64,000 nt of DNA from Arthrobacter globiformis. Its GTDB lineage: Bacteria; Actinomycetota; Actinomycetes; Actinomycetales; Micrococcaceae. The position numbers and the translations under genes are program-made. The DNA lies in the NCBI RefSeq assembly GCF_030815865.1, contig NZ_JAUSXI010000001.1, positions 3,534,001 through 3,598,000 on the forward strand, read 5' to 3'. The first letter of the stretch is position 1. Every line of letters begins with the position of its first letter. This document shows positions 36,017-44,512 of the stretch, in pieces. The notes under the pieces were generated by a model that searched no databases, was not told the DNA's origin, and saw only the letters and a list, made by a program, of their open reading frames with translations.

Positions 36017-36751
36017 TCAGGAGGCGCGGGGCTGCTGCCGGCGGCTGACCTCGGCGATGAATGACCTGATGTAGCGGTCACCCTCCGGTGAGTCGTGGGG
36101 CCGGTGCCCTCCCGCAGCGATGCGGTGCAGGGCGCCGGTCTCGCGCAGGTATCCCGCGATTTCCTCGTACAGCGGCTCCCAGCCGCCGGTGAGGACCAGG
36201 GTGGGAACACCCGGCACGATCTGCAGCGGCGCCTGCCACGGCGGTGCCTGCAGCCGCAGTCTCCTGGCCGCGCGCTTCGCCTCGGGGGTACTGGGCTCCG
36301 GCGTGTCCGCGGCGAACGCGCGGCGCAGGAACTCGCGCTCGTAGTCGTCGTCGCCAAGCTGGTGCCGGACCTCGAACAGCGGCTCCATCAGGGCACGGTG
36401 CGCGGCAGTGGCCGGCAATTCAGCGGTGAGCGACAGGCATGCCGGCTCGACGAGCGTCAGCGAGAAGACCAAATCAGGGCGTTCGACGGCGGCCATCATC
36501 GCTGCGATGGCCCCCTGCGAATGCGCCACCACGTGGCCCCCGGCGGCCCCGCGGCCGTCGTCGGCCAGCGAACGCAGCACAATGCGGGCGTCCTCGGCGA
36601 AGTCGGTCTCCAGCGGCTCTGCCCCGGCGTCAAAGCCGTGGCGCCGCAGAAACAGGGCGTCATACTGCAGGGCCATGCCGTGCTGGCGCGGCCACGCAGC
36701 GGAGCCGAAGTTACCGGCACCGTGGACGAACACTACCCGCTGCTTATACAT
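36017..36751 (-). CDS. Alpha/beta hydrolase
   Basis: The 244-aa protein has the oxyanion-hole stretch VVFVHGAGNFG, the nucleophile elbow in AHSQGA (S78) and a C-terminal catalytic histidine in AGGHRPHDSPEG. The elbow replaces the usual GxSxG first glycine by alanine. The acid residue is probably the E or D in the TGGWEPLYEEIA region. The substrate is unknown. It stands alone on the minus strand between thiC and ffh. Confidence 0.8.
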   Translation of the reverse strand: MYKQRVVFVHGAGNFGSAAWPRQHGMALQYDALFLRRHGFDAGAEPLETDFAEDARIVLRSLADDGRGAAGGHVVAHSQGAIAAMMAAVERPDLVFSLTLVEPACLSLTAELPATAAHRALMEPLFEVRHQLGDDDYEREFLRRAFAADTPEPSTPEAKRAARRLRLQAPPWQAPLQIVPGVPTLVLTGGWEPLYEEIAGYLRETGALHRIAAGGHRPHDSPEGDRYIRSFIAEVSRRQQPRAS

Positions 36752-36806
36752 GACCCAACCTTATGGCAGTGGTCTGACATCGGCGCCGGCCGACATGACC
36801 GTGCTC

Positions 36807-38390
36807 CTATTTGCCGCCCATGAACTTGTCGAATCCCTTGGGGAGGTTCAGCTGGGACGGATCAAAGTCGCCCGACTGCTGGCCGAAGGCGGCTCCGGTG
36901 GGCACCGTCTTGGCCCCGGCGGCCCGCCTGGCCTCCGCATCGCGAAGCTCCTGCGCCGCCTTGGCAGGATTGCCCGAACGGGCCTTCTTCTTGGGCGCGT
37001 TCTTGCCGCCGCCCTTGCGGGCACCGCCTGCCCCCATCCCGGGCATCCCGGGCATTCCCGGCATGCCGCCGCCCTGGGCCATCTTCTTCATCATCTTCTG
37101 GGCCTGGGCGAAGCGCTCCAGCAGCCCGTTGACCTCGGATACGTGCACGCCGGAGCCCCGGGCGATGCGGGCCCGGCGGGAGCCGTTGATGATCTTCGGA
37201 GCCACACGCTCGTGCGGGGTCATGGAGCGAACAATGGCCTCCACCCGGTCGATCTCGCGCTCATCGAACTGCTCCAGCTGCTGCCGGATGTTCTGCGCAC
37301 CGGGCATCATCATGAGCATCTTCTTCATGGAGCCCATTTTGCGGATCTGCTGCATCTGCGCGAGGAAGTCATCCAGTGTGAAGTCCTCCTGGTCGGCGAA
37401 CTTCTTCGCCATCCGGGCGGCTTCATCCTTGTCCCAGGACTTTTCAGCCTGCTCAATGAGGGACAGGACGTCACCCATGTCCAGGATGCGCGAGGCCATC
37501 CGGTCCGGGTGGAACAGTTCGAAGTCGTCCAGGCTTTCACCGGTCGAGGCGAACATCACGGGCTTGCCAGTGACCGACGAAACGGACAGCGCGGCACCGC
37601 CGCGTGCGTCGCCGTCGAGCTTCGACAGCACGATGCCGGTGAAGTTCACGCCTTCGTCGAAAGCGGTGGCCGTGTTGACGGCGTCCTGGCCGATCATGGA
37701 GTCGATCACGAAGAGGACTTCGTTGGGCACAATGGCGCGGCGGATCTGGCGCGCCTGCTCCATCATGTCGGCGTCGACGCCGAGACGGCCGGCGGTGTCC
37801 ACGATGACGACGTCGTGCAGCTTCTGGCGTGCTTCCTCGACGCCGGCCCGTGCCACGGCGACGGGGTCGCCGGCCGGGTGCGCCAGTTCTGAGGTGGCGC
37901 CGGGGTGCGGAGCGAAGACTGGAGCTCCCGCGCGCTGGCCCACTACCTGCAGCTGTGTCACGGCATTGGGGCGCTGAAGGTCACAGGCGACGAGGAGGGG
38001 GCTGTGGCCCTGCGCCTTCATCCACTTGGCGAGCTTTCCGGCCAGGGTGGTCTTGCCGGCGCCCTGGAGGCCGGCGAGCATGATGACAGTGGGGCCGGTC
38101 TTGGCCATCCGGATGCGCCGCGTCTCGCCGCCGAGGATCTCAACAAGTTCCTCGTTGACGATCTTCACGATCTGCTGGCTGGGATTCAGGGCCCCGGAGA
38201 CCTCCGAGCCAAGCGCGCGTTCACGGACCTGCCCGGTGAACTCGCGGACCACGGGCACGGCAACATCCGCGTCCAGCAGGGCGCGCCGGATCTCGCGGAC
38301 TGTGGCGTCGACATCTGCCTCGGTGAGGCGGCCCTTGCCGCGAAGGTTCTTGAAGGTGGCTGTCAACCGGTCAGAGAGTGAATTGAACAC
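36807..38390 (-). CDS. ffh: Signal recognition particle protein Ffh
   Basis: The 527-aa SRP GTPase targets nascent membrane proteins. It has the N domain (1-85), the GTPase domain with GLQGAGKTT (about 108-116), DVVIVDTAGRLG and TKLD-type SKLDGDARGG, and the methionine-rich M domain (MGSMKKMLMMMPGAQNIRQQLEQF, GSRRARIARGSG). The C-terminal tail has repeated MPGMPGMPGM and lysine-rich sequence. Its receptor ftsY lies 5 kb away. No 4.5S RNA gene was found in the window. Confidence 0.95.
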   Translation of the reverse strand: MFNSLSDRLTATFKNLRGKGRLTEADVDATVREIRRALLDADVAVPVVREFTGQVRERALGSEVSGALNPSQQIVKIVNEELVEILGGETRRIRMAKTGPTVIMLAGLQGAGKTTLAGKLAKWMKAQGHSPLLVACDLQRPNAVTQLQVVGQRAGAPVFAPHPGATSELAHPAGDPVAVARAGVEEARQKLHDVVIVDTAGRLGVDADMMEQARQIRRAIVPNEVLFVIDSMIGQDAVNTATAFDEGVNFTGIVLSKLDGDARGGAALSVSSVTGKPVMFASTGESLDDFELFHPDRMASRILDMGDVLSLIEQAEKSWDKDEAARMAKKFADQEDFTLDDFLAQMQQIRKMGSMKKMLMMMPGAQNIRQQLEQFDEREIDRVEAIVRSMTPHERVAPKIINGSRRARIARGSGVHVSEVNGLLERFAQAQKMMKKMAQGGGMPGMPGMPGMGAGGARKGGGKNAPKKKARSGNPAKAAQELRDAEARRAAGAKTVPTGAAFGQQSGDFDPSQLNLPKGFDKFMGGK

Positions 38391-38474
38391 GCGCCGTGCA
38401 CTTCTTTCAGTGGATGTACGAGACTCGACTATCTAGGGTATCAAGACACGCCTGCAAGATGGCATGCTGGCAGG

Positions 38475-39863
38475 GTGACGAGCCAGACGACTGTAAAAAC
38501 TTTGCTCATCCTCGGCGCCTCCGGCGATCTCACCGGCCGGCTCCTCCTTCCAGGCCTGGCCAGGCTGGTGGCCACAGGACGTGCCGCCGGCCTGTTGCTC
38601 GTGGGGGCCGGATCGGACCCGTGGTCACCTGAACAGTGGCAGGAACGCGTGCACACCGCCTTTGATGCTGCCGCCGAAACGGCGGACGACGCCGGCAGGG
38701 ACGCGCTGGCGGCCATGGCAAAGTCCACGGAATACCACCAGGCCGACGTCACCGCTGACGGCCCGCTTGCAGAACTCCTCGCCGGCCTCGAGGGGCCGGT
38801 TGCGGTCTACTTCGCATTGCCGCCGCAGGTGAGCCAGAAGGCCTGCGAAATCCTGCGCCCTGAGCAGGTCCCCGCCGGGACCCGTCTGGTCATGGAGAAG
38901 CCCTTCGGCGCCGGCGAGGATTCGGCCCGCGAACTCAACCGGACGCTCCTGTCCCTTGTTCCGGAGGACCACATCCACCGGGTGGACCATTTTCTGGGCA
39001 AGGCCACCGTCCTGAACATCCTCGGCCTGCGGTTCGCCAACAATTTCCTGGAGCCGGTCTGGAGCCGTGACCACATCGCCAAGGTGGAAATCATCTTCGA
39101 CGAGGACCTGGCCCTGGAGGGTCGTGCGCGCTACTACGACGGCGCGGGCGCGCTGCGCGACATGATCCAGAGCCACCTGCTGCAGATCATGGCGCTGTTG
39201 GCGATCGAGCCGCCGGCCACTATCGGCGAGCGCGACCTCCGCGACGCCATCGCCGCCGTCCTGCGGGCCAGCAGCATCAAGCCGCCCTACACGGACAGCA
39301 CCCGGCGTGCGCGCTACCTGGCGGGAAGCCTCGGCGGCAAGGACGTCCCCGATTACGCCCGGGAAGAGGGCGTGGACCCGGGCCGGAACACCGAGACCCT
39401 GGCCGAGGTGCGCGTGGACATCGACAATTGGCGCTGGAAGGACGTGCCGTTCATCCTCCGCTCCGGCAAGGCCCTCGGGACCAAGCGCAAGGAGGCGGTG
39501 GTCACCTTCCGGCCGGTTCCGCACCTGCCCGCCGGATTCACAGGCAGGGACACGCCCAACACGCTCCGGATCGGCTTCGGCCCGGACACCCTGGAGCTCG
39601 ACGTCGACGTCAACGGCCCCGGGGATATCTTCAGCCTGGACCGCGCCGCACTCGTGGCCGAGCTCAACGCCTCCGAGCTGCTGCCGTACGGCGAAGTGCT
39701 GGAAGGCGTCCTGACCGGCGATCCCCTGCTGTCGGTCAGGGGCGACACCGCCGAGGAATGCTGGCGGATCGTGGAGCCGGTGCTGGCTGCCTGGGCAGCG
39801 GGCAAGGTGCCGCTGGAGGAATACCGGGCGGGCTCCGGCGGACCCGGACCCAAAGAGGCTTAA
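38475..39863 (+). CDS. zwf: Glucose-6-phosphate dehydrogenase-like protein
   Basis: The 462-aa protein has the nucleotide motif LGASGDLTGRLLLP (11-24), the lysine of EKPFG near 142 and RVDHFLGK (169-176). The second histidine of the dyad lies in IQSHLLQ. Thus the catalytic set is present, but the glutamate after GK is alanine and the N-terminal GDLTxR context is atypical. It is shorter than the approximately 500-aa canonical Zwf. It may be a divergent paralog with altered cofactor or substrate, or a true Zwf. With gnd it would form the oxidative pentose phosphate branch. GTG start with weak ribosome binding site. Confidence 0.8.
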   Translation: MTSQTTVKTLLILGASGDLTGRLLLPGLARLVATGRAAGLLLVGAGSDPWSPEQWQERVHTAFDAAAETADDAGRDALAAMAKSTEYHQADVTADGPLAELLAGLEGPVAVYFALPPQVSQKACEILRPEQVPAGTRLVMEKPFGAGEDSARELNRTLLSLVPEDHIHRVDHFLGKATVLNILGLRFANNFLEPVWSRDHIAKVEIIFDEDLALEGRARYYDGAGALRDMIQSHLLQIMALLAIEPPATIGERDLRDAIAAVLRASSIKPPYTDSTRRARYLAGSLGGKDVPDYAREEGVDPGRNTETLAEVRVDIDNWRWKDVPFILRSGKALGTKRKEAVVTFRPVPHLPAGFTGRDTPNTLRIGFGPDTLELDVDVNGPGDIFSLDRAALVAELNASELLPYGEVLEGVLTGDPLLSVRGDTAEECWRIVEPVLAAWAAGKVPLEEYRAGSGGPGPKEA

Positions 39864-39870
39864 CGCGCAG

Positions 39871-39905
39871 AGAGGGCCGGTCACCATTTTGGTGACCGGC
39901 CCTCT
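39871..39905. terminator. Bidirectional terminator between zwf-like gene and glnB
   Basis: A perfect 15-bp stem (AGAGGGCCGGTCACC with complement) encloses a T-rich loop between convergent genes, 7 nt after the zwf-like stop. Confidence 0.85.
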
Positions 39906-39930
39906 CGCTGCGTTGGGCTGGTGGCCGGTG

Positions 39931-40269
39931 CTAGATGGCGGCTACGCCGCGTTCACCTGTCCGCACCCGCACTGCTTCGAAGACATCGACCGTCCAGACC
40001 TTGCCGTCGCCGGCCCGGCCCGTGTTGGAGCTGGCGATGATGACATCCAGGATGTCGTCAGCCTGTTCGTCCGTGGCGAGCACCTCAACGCGGATCTTGG
40101 GCAGCAGGTCCACGTTGTACTCGGCGCCGCGGTAGACCTCGGTGTAGCCGCGCTGCCGGCCGTAGCCGCTGGCCGCACTGACCGTCAGGCCCTGGACCCC
40201 GTAGGCCTCCAGGCCTTCACGGATCGATTCGAGCTTCTCCGGACGAACGATTGCTGTGATCAGTTTCAT
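39931..40269 (-). CDS. glnB: Nitrogen regulatory protein P-II
   Basis: The 112-aa PII protein begins MKLITAIVRPEKLESIREGL and has the T-loop YTEVYRGAEYNVDLLPK, with Y51 as the modification site, and the C-loop signature TVDVFEAVRVRTGERG. In actinobacteria Y51 is adenylylated in response to nitrogen. It overlaps the amtB stop by 4 nt, the usual amtB-glnK pair, so direct control of the ammonium channel by the PII protein is expected. Confidence 0.95.
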   Translation of the reverse strand: MKLITAIVRPEKLESIREGLEAYGVQGLTVSAASGYGRQRGYTEVYRGAEYNVDLLPKIRVEVLATDEQADDILDVIIASSNTGRAGDGKVWTVDVFEAVRVRTGERGVAAI

Positions 40270-41624
40270 GCCCCCACGCTTTCCTTGCCTGTTGCTGCTG
40301 CTGTCTTCTTACCGTCGCTGCCTGCGGGAACCGCGTCGGTGCCGCTGGTCTGCCCGCCGGTGATCAGCTCATGCAGGGGCTGGAAGCTGCCGCCGTGGCC
40401 GCCGACGCCGAACTCGTAGGCGGTTTCTGCGTGCAGGCTGAGGTCGACGCCCACCGCTTCCTGCTCCTGGGAGACCCGGAAGCCCATGGTCTTGTGGATG
40501 GCCAGTGCGATGATCGTGGTCAGGATGGCTGAGTAGGCGATGGAGATACCCGCTGCCGCCAGCTGGGCCCAGAGCTGGGCGAAGCCGCCGCCGTAGAAGA
40601 GGCCGCCGCCGACGCCGTCGGCCGGAAGGGCGATGAAGCCCAGGGCAACGGTTCCGATGATGCCGGAGACGAGGTGGACGCCGACGACGTCCAGAGAGTC
40701 ATCGAAGCCCCAGCGGAACTTGAGGCCGACAGCGAGGGCCGAGGCCACACCGGCGACGACGCCGAGTCCAAGGGCACCGACCGGGCTGACGTTTGCACAG
40801 GCCGGGGTGATGGCGACGAGGCCGGCGACCACACCGGAGGCAGCACCCAGCGAGGTGGGGTGGCCATCACGGACGCGTTCGGTGACCAGCCAGCCGAGCA
40901 TGGCCGCAGCCGGGGCAGCCAGGGTGTTGACCCAGATCAGGCCGCCCTGTTCCGCGGTGGTGGCGGCGCCGCCGTTGAAGCCAAACCAGCCGAACCACAG
41001 GATGGCCGCGCCGAGCATGACGAACGGGATGTTGTGCGGGCGGTGGTTCGGGTCCTTGCCGAAGCCCTTGCGGTTGCCGATGATGAGGACAAGGATCAGC
41101 GCAGCCACACCGGCGTTGATGTGGACCACGGTGCCGCCGGCGAAGTCGATCGCGGGGCCGAGAGCCTTGCCGATGGCGCCCTCGGGGCCGAAGAGGCCAC
41201 CGCCCCAGACCATGTAGGCGAGGGGGCAGTACACCAGCGTCACCCAGACGGGCACGAAGACGCTCCAGGCGCCGAACTTGGCGCGGTCCGCGATGGCGCC
41301 GCTGATGAGGGCGACCGTGATGATCGCGAACGTGGCCGCGTAGCCGACCTTGATGAGGCCGTCAGGGGTGGTGATGCCCTCGAGACCGAACGTGGCGAAC
41401 GGGTTCCCGACAATCTGCAGGAATCCCTCGCCGGAGCTCATCGATGCGCCCCAGAGTACCCACACCACGCCGACCATGCCGATGGAGATGAAGCTCATCA
41501 TCATCATGTTCAGTGCAGCCTTGGCGCGCGTCATGCCGCCGTAGAAAAATGCCAGACCTGGTGTCATGAACAGCACGAGTGCCGCCGCCACCATGAGCCA
41601 TACGTGACCTGCGGTAAGTTCCAT
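40266..41624 (-). CDS. amtB: Ammonium transporter
   Basis: The 452-aa membrane protein has eleven predicted transmembrane segments, the family signature DFAGGTVVHINAGVAALILVLIIGNRKG, and N-terminal FMTPGLAFFYGGMTRAKAALNMMMMSF. It conducts ammonium or ammonia. AGAGAGGA precedes the ATG at 41624; a longer frame to 41696 lacks conserved sequence. The downstream glnB gene overlaps the stop. A GAAAC-n6-GTAAC motif about 170 bp upstream could be a GlnR site. Confidence 0.95.
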   Translation of the reverse strand: MELTAGHVWLMVAAALVLFMTPGLAFFYGGMTRAKAALNMMMMSFISIGMVGVVWVLWGASMSSGEGFLQIVGNPFATFGLEGITTPDGLIKVGYAATFAIITVALISGAIADRAKFGAWSVFVPVWVTLVYCPLAYMVWGGGLFGPEGAIGKALGPAIDFAGGTVVHINAGVAALILVLIIGNRKGFGKDPNHRPHNIPFVMLGAAILWFGWFGFNGGAATTAEQGGLIWVNTLAAPAAAMLGWLVTERVRDGHPTSLGAASGVVAGLVAITPACANVSPVGALGLGVVAGVASALAVGLKFRWGFDDSLDVVGVHLVSGIIGTVALGFIALPADGVGGGLFYGGGFAQLWAQLAAAGISIAYSAILTTIIALAIHKTMGFRVSQEQEAVGVDLSLHAETAYEFGVGGHGGSFQPLHELITGGQTSGTDAVPAGSDGKKTAAATGKESVGA

Positions 41625-41786
41625 GGTGCACGTCCTCTCTTGATCGAATGCTGCGGAGTGATCCGCCTGCCCAACGCCTTTTGCGTCCTGAATCAAGTTT
41701 TGCCGCGGTGTGTTTCGCTGGCGGAGGATTTAGATTGCCAGTCTGTTACAACAACCTCCCTGACGTAAATGGTGCATATCCTGCTT

Positions 41787-41802
41787 GTTACGGTTATGTT
41801 TC
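41787..41802 (-). promoter_or_regulatory. Possible GlnR half-box upstream of amtB
   Basis: On the amtB coding strand the sequence GAAAC-ATAACC-GTAAC fits the alternating GAAAC/GTnAC units with 6-nt spacing of actinobacterial GlnR boxes. Only two units are recognisable. It lies in the divergent gap between amtB and the MFS gene. Confidence 0.3.
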
Positions 41803-41851
41803 ATCGCCCCCAAACGCCCGCCCGGCCTGTTTCGCAAGGATTCCCCGCTTC

Positions 41852-43105
41852 ATGAGCCCACTCCCCCGTAAAGCTGCGGGCAAACCACGTTTCACTGCGG
41901 TCCGCCGCGCCGACGGCGCTCCGCTGCCCCGTGACATCAAGGTAATGCTTGTCGCAGCCTTCCTGATTGCGCTGGGCTTTGGCCTCGTGGCGCCGGTGCT
42001 GCCGCAGTTCGCCACCACGTTCGACGTCGGCGCGACGGCCGCCGCCGTCATCGTCAGTATCTTTGCGCTCATGCGGCTGCTGTTCGCGCCCGCCGGCGGT
42101 GCCCTTATCGGCAGGCTCGGCGAGCGTCCGGTCTACGTCGCGGGCCTGCTCATCGTGGCGGCGTCCACCGCGGCCTGCGCCTTCGCCCAGAACTACTGGC
42201 AGCTGCTGGTGTTCCGCGGGCTGGGCGGTGCCGGATCGGTCATGTTCACGGTGGCATCGATGGCGCTGGTCATCAGGCTGGCGCCACCGGAGAGCCGCGG
42301 CCGGGTCTCCGGCGCTTACGCGTCGGCGTTCCTGATCGGCAACGTCTGCGGGCCCATCGTCGGCGGTCTGCTCGCCGGCTTCGGCCTGCGCATCCCGTTC
42401 CTGGCTTATGCGGCCGCGCTCGTCCTGGCCGCCCTGCTGGTGCAGACGCAGCTCAGCCATGTTCCCGGCTCGGCCCGCGGCGAAGCAGCGGGCGCACCGG
42501 CCATGAAACTCAGAGAGGCTTTCGGCGACAGTGCCTACCGGGCAGCCATGCTGTCCAGCTTCGCCAACGGCTGGGCAACTTTTGGTGTGCGCATGGCCAC
42601 GGTGCCGCTGTTTGCCGTCACGGCCCTGGGCTCCGGGCCGGGGGCGGCCGGCTGGGCACTGGCAGTTTTCGCAGCCGGAAACGCCCTCGCCCTGACCGTG
42701 TCTGGCAGGCTCGCCGACAGCCTGGGCCGGAAGCCGATGATGGTGGCCGGCCTCGTGGTCACCGGTGCAGCCACGGCAGGGATCGGGCTGACGCAGGGGC
42801 TGTGGTGGTTCCTGGCCGCGTCGTTGCTTGCCGGCGTGGGCGCGGGAATGCTCAACCCGGCACAGCAGGCGGCGGTTGCCGATGTGATCGGCCGCGAACG
42901 ATCGGGCGGACCTGTGCTGGCGGCCTACCAGATGACGTCGGACATCGGTGCCATCCTCGGGCCGGTGCTCGTCGGTCTGCTGGCCGACCGGCTGGGTTAC
43001 AGCTGGGCCTTCGCAGCCACAGGTGCCGTGTTGCTGATCGCCGCGGTGGGCTGGCTGGCCGCTCGGGAGACGATGCAGCGCCAGTCTGCAGACGCCACCC
43101 CTTAA
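41852..43105 (+). CDS. MFS transporter
   Basis: The 417-aa membrane protein has twelve predicted segments and the family A motif GRLGERPVYVAG, then GRLADSLGRKPMMVAG in the second half. RLAPPESRGRVSGAY is typical of drug/proton antiporters. A basic N terminus of about 30 residues precedes the first helix. The ATG at 41852 has AAGGA about 11 nt upstream. The substrate cannot be told; efflux of a drug or metabolite is likely. It is followed by a long perfect hairpin. Confidence 0.82.
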   Translation: MSPLPRKAAGKPRFTAVRRADGAPLPRDIKVMLVAAFLIALGFGLVAPVLPQFATTFDVGATAAAVIVSIFALMRLLFAPAGGALIGRLGERPVYVAGLLIVAASTAACAFAQNYWQLLVFRGLGGAGSVMFTVASMALVIRLAPPESRGRVSGAYASAFLIGNVCGPIVGGLLAGFGLRIPFLAYAAALVLAALLVQTQLSHVPGSARGEAAGAPAMKLREAFGDSAYRAAMLSSFANGWATFGVRMATVPLFAVTALGSGPGAAGWALAVFAAGNALALTVSGRLADSLGRKPMMVAGLVVTGAATAGIGLTQGLWWFLAASLLAGVGAGMLNPAQQAAVADVIGRERSGGPVLAAYQMTSDIGAILGPVLVGLLADRLGYSWAFAATGAVLLIAAVGWLAARETMQRQSADATP

Positions 43106-43112
43106 ACCCAAC

Positions 43113-43166
43113 TAGGTAGCAGCAGGGGGCGTTCCCACGCCTGGGAACGCCCCCTGCTGCTACCTA
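43113..43166. terminator. Long perfect inverted repeat between MFS gene and ftsY
   Basis: A 25-bp perfect stem (43113-43137 with 43142-43166) with a 4-nt loop lies between convergent genes. It is longer than needed for termination, so a REP-like origin is possible. It should stop transcription from both sides. Confidence 0.85.
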
Positions 43167-43182
43167 CTTGGGAGATCGGGCC

Positions 43183-44400
43183 TTAGTTCAGGAGGGCGTC
43201 GACGAAAGCCTCGGCCTCGAATGGTGCGAGGTCGTCCGCGCCCTCTCCGAGGCCGATGAGCTTCACGGGCACGCCGAGGGACTTCTGGATGGCGACGACG
43301 ATGCCGCCCTTCGCGGTTCCGTCCAGCTTGGTCAGCACGATGCCGGTGATGTTGACGACCTCGGCGAAGACCCTTGCCTGGTTCAGCCCGTTCTGGCCGG
43401 TGGTGGCGTCCAGAACCAGGAGGACCTCGTCCACCTCTGCCAGCTTCTCCACGACGCGCTTGACCTTGCCGAGCTCGTCCATCAGGCCGACCTTGTTCTG
43501 CAGGCGGCCGGCGGTGTCGATCATGACGACGTCGACTTCCTGGTCGATGCCGGCCTTGACGGCCTCGTACGCCACGGACGCCGGGTCCGCGCCGTCGATG
43601 TCGGATTTCACGGTGGGAACGCCAACGCGCTGTCCCCAGGTGGCCAGCTGCTCTGCCGCGGCGGCCCGGAAGGTGTCGGCCGCGCCGAGGATGACGTCCT
43701 TATCCTCCGCCACGAGCACGCGGGCCAGCTTGCCCACCGTGGTGGTCTTGCCGACGCCGTTGACACCGACCACCATCACGACGGCCGGCCTGTCCGCGTG
43801 CCGGTCAACCCGCAGGCTCCGGTCCATGGACGGGTCCACGATCTTGATGAGCTCTTCCCGGAGCAGCGCCTTGACGTGCTCGGGGTCGCGCGTGCCCAGG
43901 ACCTTCACGCGTTCGCGGAGCGCGTCCACAAGCTGCATGGTTGGTTCCGTGCCAAGATCGGCCAGGAGCAGGGTCTCCTCAACCTCATCCCAGACGTTCT
44001 CGTCGATCTTGTCGCTGGACAGCAGTGCCAGCAGGCCCTTGCCGAGCACGTTGTTGGACTTGACCAGGCGCTCCCGGAGGCGGTTGAGTCGCCCCGCCAC
44101 GGGCAGCGGGGTCTCAACCGGAATGGTTTCCAGGCCGGCCGCGTCATCCGGGACCTCGCCTTCCAGTCCTTCAAGGTCGACGGCGTCCGGAACCGTACGG
44201 TCGGCAGGCGCGGCAGGCGCAGCCGGGCCGTCCTCTAGGAGGGTTCCTCCGCCTCCGCGCGACTCAACGGGGTCGTTGGCGTCCCGGGTGCCGAGGTATT
44301 GTGTGCGGGATTTCCGGGCTTTCATCAGCACCGGGACCAGCCCGCCGATAACTACCAGGGCAGCCAGAATGGGCAAAAGAATGGGGATAATGTCATTCAC
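43183..44400 (-). CDS. ftsY: SRP receptor FtsY
   Basis: The 405-aa GTPase docks SRP-ribosome complexes at the membrane. An N-terminal hydrophobic segment (about residues 4-25) serves as membrane anchor, followed by an acidic/proline-rich linker. The NG domain has GVNGVGKTTTVGKLA, DVVMIDTAGRLQNKVGLMDEL and LTKLDGTAKGG. The GTG start is at 44400. The anchor form is common in actinobacteria. It follows smc on the same strand. Confidence 0.95.
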   Translation of the reverse strand: MNDIIPILLPILAALVVIGGLVPVLMKARKSRTQYLGTRDANDPVESRGGGGTLLEDGPAAPAAPADRTVPDAVDLEGLEGEVPDDAAGLETIPVETPLPVAGRLNRLRERLVKSNNVLGKGLLALLSSDKIDENVWDEVEETLLLADLGTEPTMQLVDALRERVKVLGTRDPEHVKALLREELIKIVDPSMDRSLRVDRHADRPAVVMVVGVNGVGKTTTVGKLARVLVAEDKDVILGAADTFRAAAAEQLATWGQRVGVPTVKSDIDGADPASVAYEAVKAGIDQEVDVVMIDTAGRLQNKVGLMDELGKVKRVVEKLAEVDEVLLVLDATTGQNGLNQARVFAEVVNITGIVLTKLDGTAKGGIVVAIQKSLGVPVKLIGLGEGADDLAPFEAEAFVDALLN

Positions 44401-44512
44401 ACCCCTAGCTTCTCACAAGCCACAGGGGCTTCCCGCAAGCCGCAGGCAGCGCGGGCAGCCACGGCCGCCTTAGTCCTGAAGGACCGTCCTGAAAGACCGT
44501 CCTGGAGGTCCC

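Noticed and set aside
41801..43111. Long open frame antisense to the MFS transporter
   Set aside because: It is a compositional shadow rich in R, Q, G and H without recognisable motifs; the sense frame shows all MFS signatures.
44401..44512. Short repeats GACCGTCCTG in the ftsY-smc gap
   Set aside because: They are 10-bp direct repeats in a low-complexity stretch. They do not resemble any known element.
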